Shown one piece after another: positions 4,144 through 5,531 of a stretch of 5,531 bases of DNA. How positions within the stretch are numbered: the first letter of the stretch is position 1; each line of letters opens with the position of its first letter. This DNA comes from Bacillota bacterium (lineage in GTDB: Bacteria; Bacillota; Clostridia; Lachnospirales; Lachnospiraceae), in NCBI GenBank assembly GCA_023415655.1, contig JAEZKD010000045.1, forward strand, positions 1-5,531, given 5' to 3'. The position numbers and the translations under genes were made by a program. The notes under the pieces were generated by a model. It was not told where the DNA came from and did not search any database. It saw only the letters and a list, made by a program, of their open reading frames with translations.

Positions 4144-5531
4144 ATGAAAAAGGTTTTGTTTATTGCATCAGAATGTGTACCATTTATCAAAACAGGTGGG
4201 TTAGCTGATGTTGTTGGTTCTTTGCCAAAGTACTTTAATAAAGAGGAATATGATGTTCGTGTTATGCTTCCTAAGTATTTGGCAATTCCACAAGAATATT
4301 CAGAAAAAATGGTATACAAAACACATTTTACTATGAATTTGTCCTGGAGGAATCAGTACGTAGGCATATTTGAAATGGTGTATGAGGGCATTACTTTTTA
4401 TTTCATTGATAATGAATACTATTTTGCAGGCCCTAATCCGTATAATGACATCCATATCGATATAGAACGATTTGCGTACTTTTGTAAAGCGTCTTTATCC
4501 GCTTTACCACAAATTCCATTCCAGCCTGATATCATTCATTGCCATGACTGGCAAACAGGTCTTGTTCCAGTATATCTGAAGGATTCCTTCTGTCACGATC
4601 TATTCTACAGAGAGATGAAGACAATCATGACGATACACAATCTTAAGTTCCAAGGCATCTGGGACATGAAAACGATTCAGAATATAACTGGTTTACCAGA
4701 TTACTTATTTGCTCCAGATAAATTAGAAGCTTATGGAGATGCAAATTATCTAAAAGGTGGTTTGGTGTATGCAGATATCATTACAACTGTAAGTGATACA
4801 TATGCAGAAGAAATAAAAACACCATTTTATGGTGAGGGACTGGATGGTTTAATACGTGCTAGAAGTAATTCCTTAAGAGGTATTGTAAACGGCTTGGATT
4901 ATAATGAATACAATCCAGAAACAGATCCATTAATTGTAAAGAACTACAATGCAGTTAACTTCCGTAAGGAAAAGATTAAGAATAAGAGAGCTTTACAAGA
5001 AGAACTTGGACTTGCCAGAAATGATAAGACCTTTATGATTGGTATTGTTTCTCGATTAACAGATCAAAAGGGACTTGATTTGATTGATTATATGATTGAA
5101 GAGATTTGTACAGAGGATGTTCAATTAGTAGTGTTAGGTACTGGTAATCCTAAATATGAGAACTTATTTAGACATTATGCTTGGAAATATAAAGACCGCG
5201 TTTCAGCAAATATCTACTATAGTAATGAAAGAAGTCACCGTATTTACGCTGCCTGCGATGCATTTTTAATGCCATCTCTCTTTGAGCCATGTGGGCTAAG
5301 TCAGTTGATGAGTCTTCGTTACGGAACAGTTCCTATTGTTAGGGAAACAGGTGGTCTTCGTGATACTGTAATTCCTTATAATGAATATGAGAGTACTGGA
5401 ACAGGATTCTCGTTCTCTAACTATAATGCACACGAGATGTTAAATACAATTCGTTATGCAAAATACATCTATTATACGAAAAAGAGAGAATGGAACAAGC
5501 TGATAGACCGTGGTATGGCTATGGACTTTTC
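4144..5531 (+). CDS. glgA: Glycogen synthase GlgA, ADP-glucose type (3' end outside window)
   Basis: GlgA transfers glucose from ADP-glucose to the non-reducing end of a growing alpha-1,4-glucan in the cytoplasm, making glycogen (granulose in clostridia). The frame stays open from 4144 to the window edge, giving 462 residues plus two bases. The family is about 475-485, so only about 15-20 residues are missing. It is a GT5-family GT-B fold. In the N-terminal domain, KTGGLADVVGSLP starts at residue 16 (ADP-glucose loop), HCHDWQTGLVP follows in mid-domain, and His165 lies in TIHNLKFQG. In the C-terminal domain Arg304 and Lys309 lie in GIVSRLTDQKG, and Glu381 lies in PSLFEPCGLSQ, followed by TGGLRDTV. 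These match the known active-site positions of bacterial glycogen synthases. No other glg gene is visible in the window. Position after spo0A and a 0A box upstream suggest control with sporulation. Confidence 0.97.
   Translation, partial: MKKVLFIASECVPFIKTGGLADVVGSLPKYFNKEEYDVRVMLPKYLAIPQEYSEKMVYKTHFTMNLSWRNQYVGIFEMVYEGITFYFIDNEYYFAGPNPYNDIHIDIERFAYFCKASLSALPQIPFQPDIIHCHDWQTGLVPVYLKDSFCHDLFYREMKTIMTIHNLKFQGIWDMKTIQNITGLPDYLFAPDKLEAYGDANYLKGGLVYADIITTVSDTYAEEIKTPFYGEGLDGLIRARSNSLRGIVNGLDYNEYNPETDPLIVKNYNAVNFRKEKIKNKRALQEELGLARNDKTFMIGIVSRLTDQKGLDLIDYMIEEICTEDVQLVVLGTGNPKYENLFRHYAWKYKDRVSANIYYSNERSHRIYAACDAFLMPSLFEPCGLSQLMSLRYGTVPIVRETGGLRDTVIPYNEYESTGTGFSFSNYNAHEMLNTIRYAKYIYYTKKREWNKLIDRGMAMDF

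Noticed and set aside
4137..4319. 60-codon - strand open frame over the glgA start
   Set aside because: It is antisense to the conserved KTGGLAD region of glgA and is better explained as a shadow.

Overview
The window is about 5.5 kb of AT-rich, low-GC DNA with all genes on the + strand. The gene order is recN, spoIVB, spo0A, glgA. The recN–spoIVB–spo0A order is a classic conserved block of endospore-forming Firmicutes. A glycogen synthase gene directly after spo0A, together with the base composition, suggests a spore-forming Clostridia member, possibly a Lachnospiraceae-type (Clostridium phytofermentans-like) organism. The family-level guess is inference.

Layout: 1-1128 is the C-terminal two thirds of RecN, a DNA repair ATPase, cut by the left edge and followed by a clear Rho-independent terminator (1162-1187). 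The gap before spoIVB holds a second AT-rich hairpin and a perfect inverted repeat (1291-1310) just upstream of the gene. spoIVB (best start 1364) encodes the membrane-anchored PDZ/serine peptidase that signals from forespore to mother cell. A 437-bp gap (2654-3090) carries a near-consensus vegetative promoter (2948-2976) for spo0A, and an AT-rich nested inverted repeat further upstream. spo0A (3091-3891) is complete and encodes the master sporulation response regulator. The 252-bp gap before glgA is densely structured. In order it holds a sigma-A-like promoter that begins immediately after the spo0A stop, a strong terminator hairpin, a nested two-tier dyad, a perfect Spo0A-binding box (0A box) and a strong ribosome binding site. 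glgA (4144 onward) encodes ADP-glucose glycogen synthase and runs off the right edge, with probably only 15-20 residues missing.

How the genes fit together: Spo0A phosphorylation commits the cell to sporulation. SpoIVB acts later, in the forespore, to trigger processing of pro-sigma-K. GlgA makes the storage polymer (granulose/glycogen) that many clostridia accumulate at sporulation onset. The 0A box and leader structures in front of glgA make the spo0A-glgA gap the most interesting part of the window: storage-polymer synthesis may be directly wired to the neighbouring regulator. I see no mobile elements, CRISPR arrays, tRNA or rRNA genes, and no credible genes on the - strand. No wholly new system is evident.
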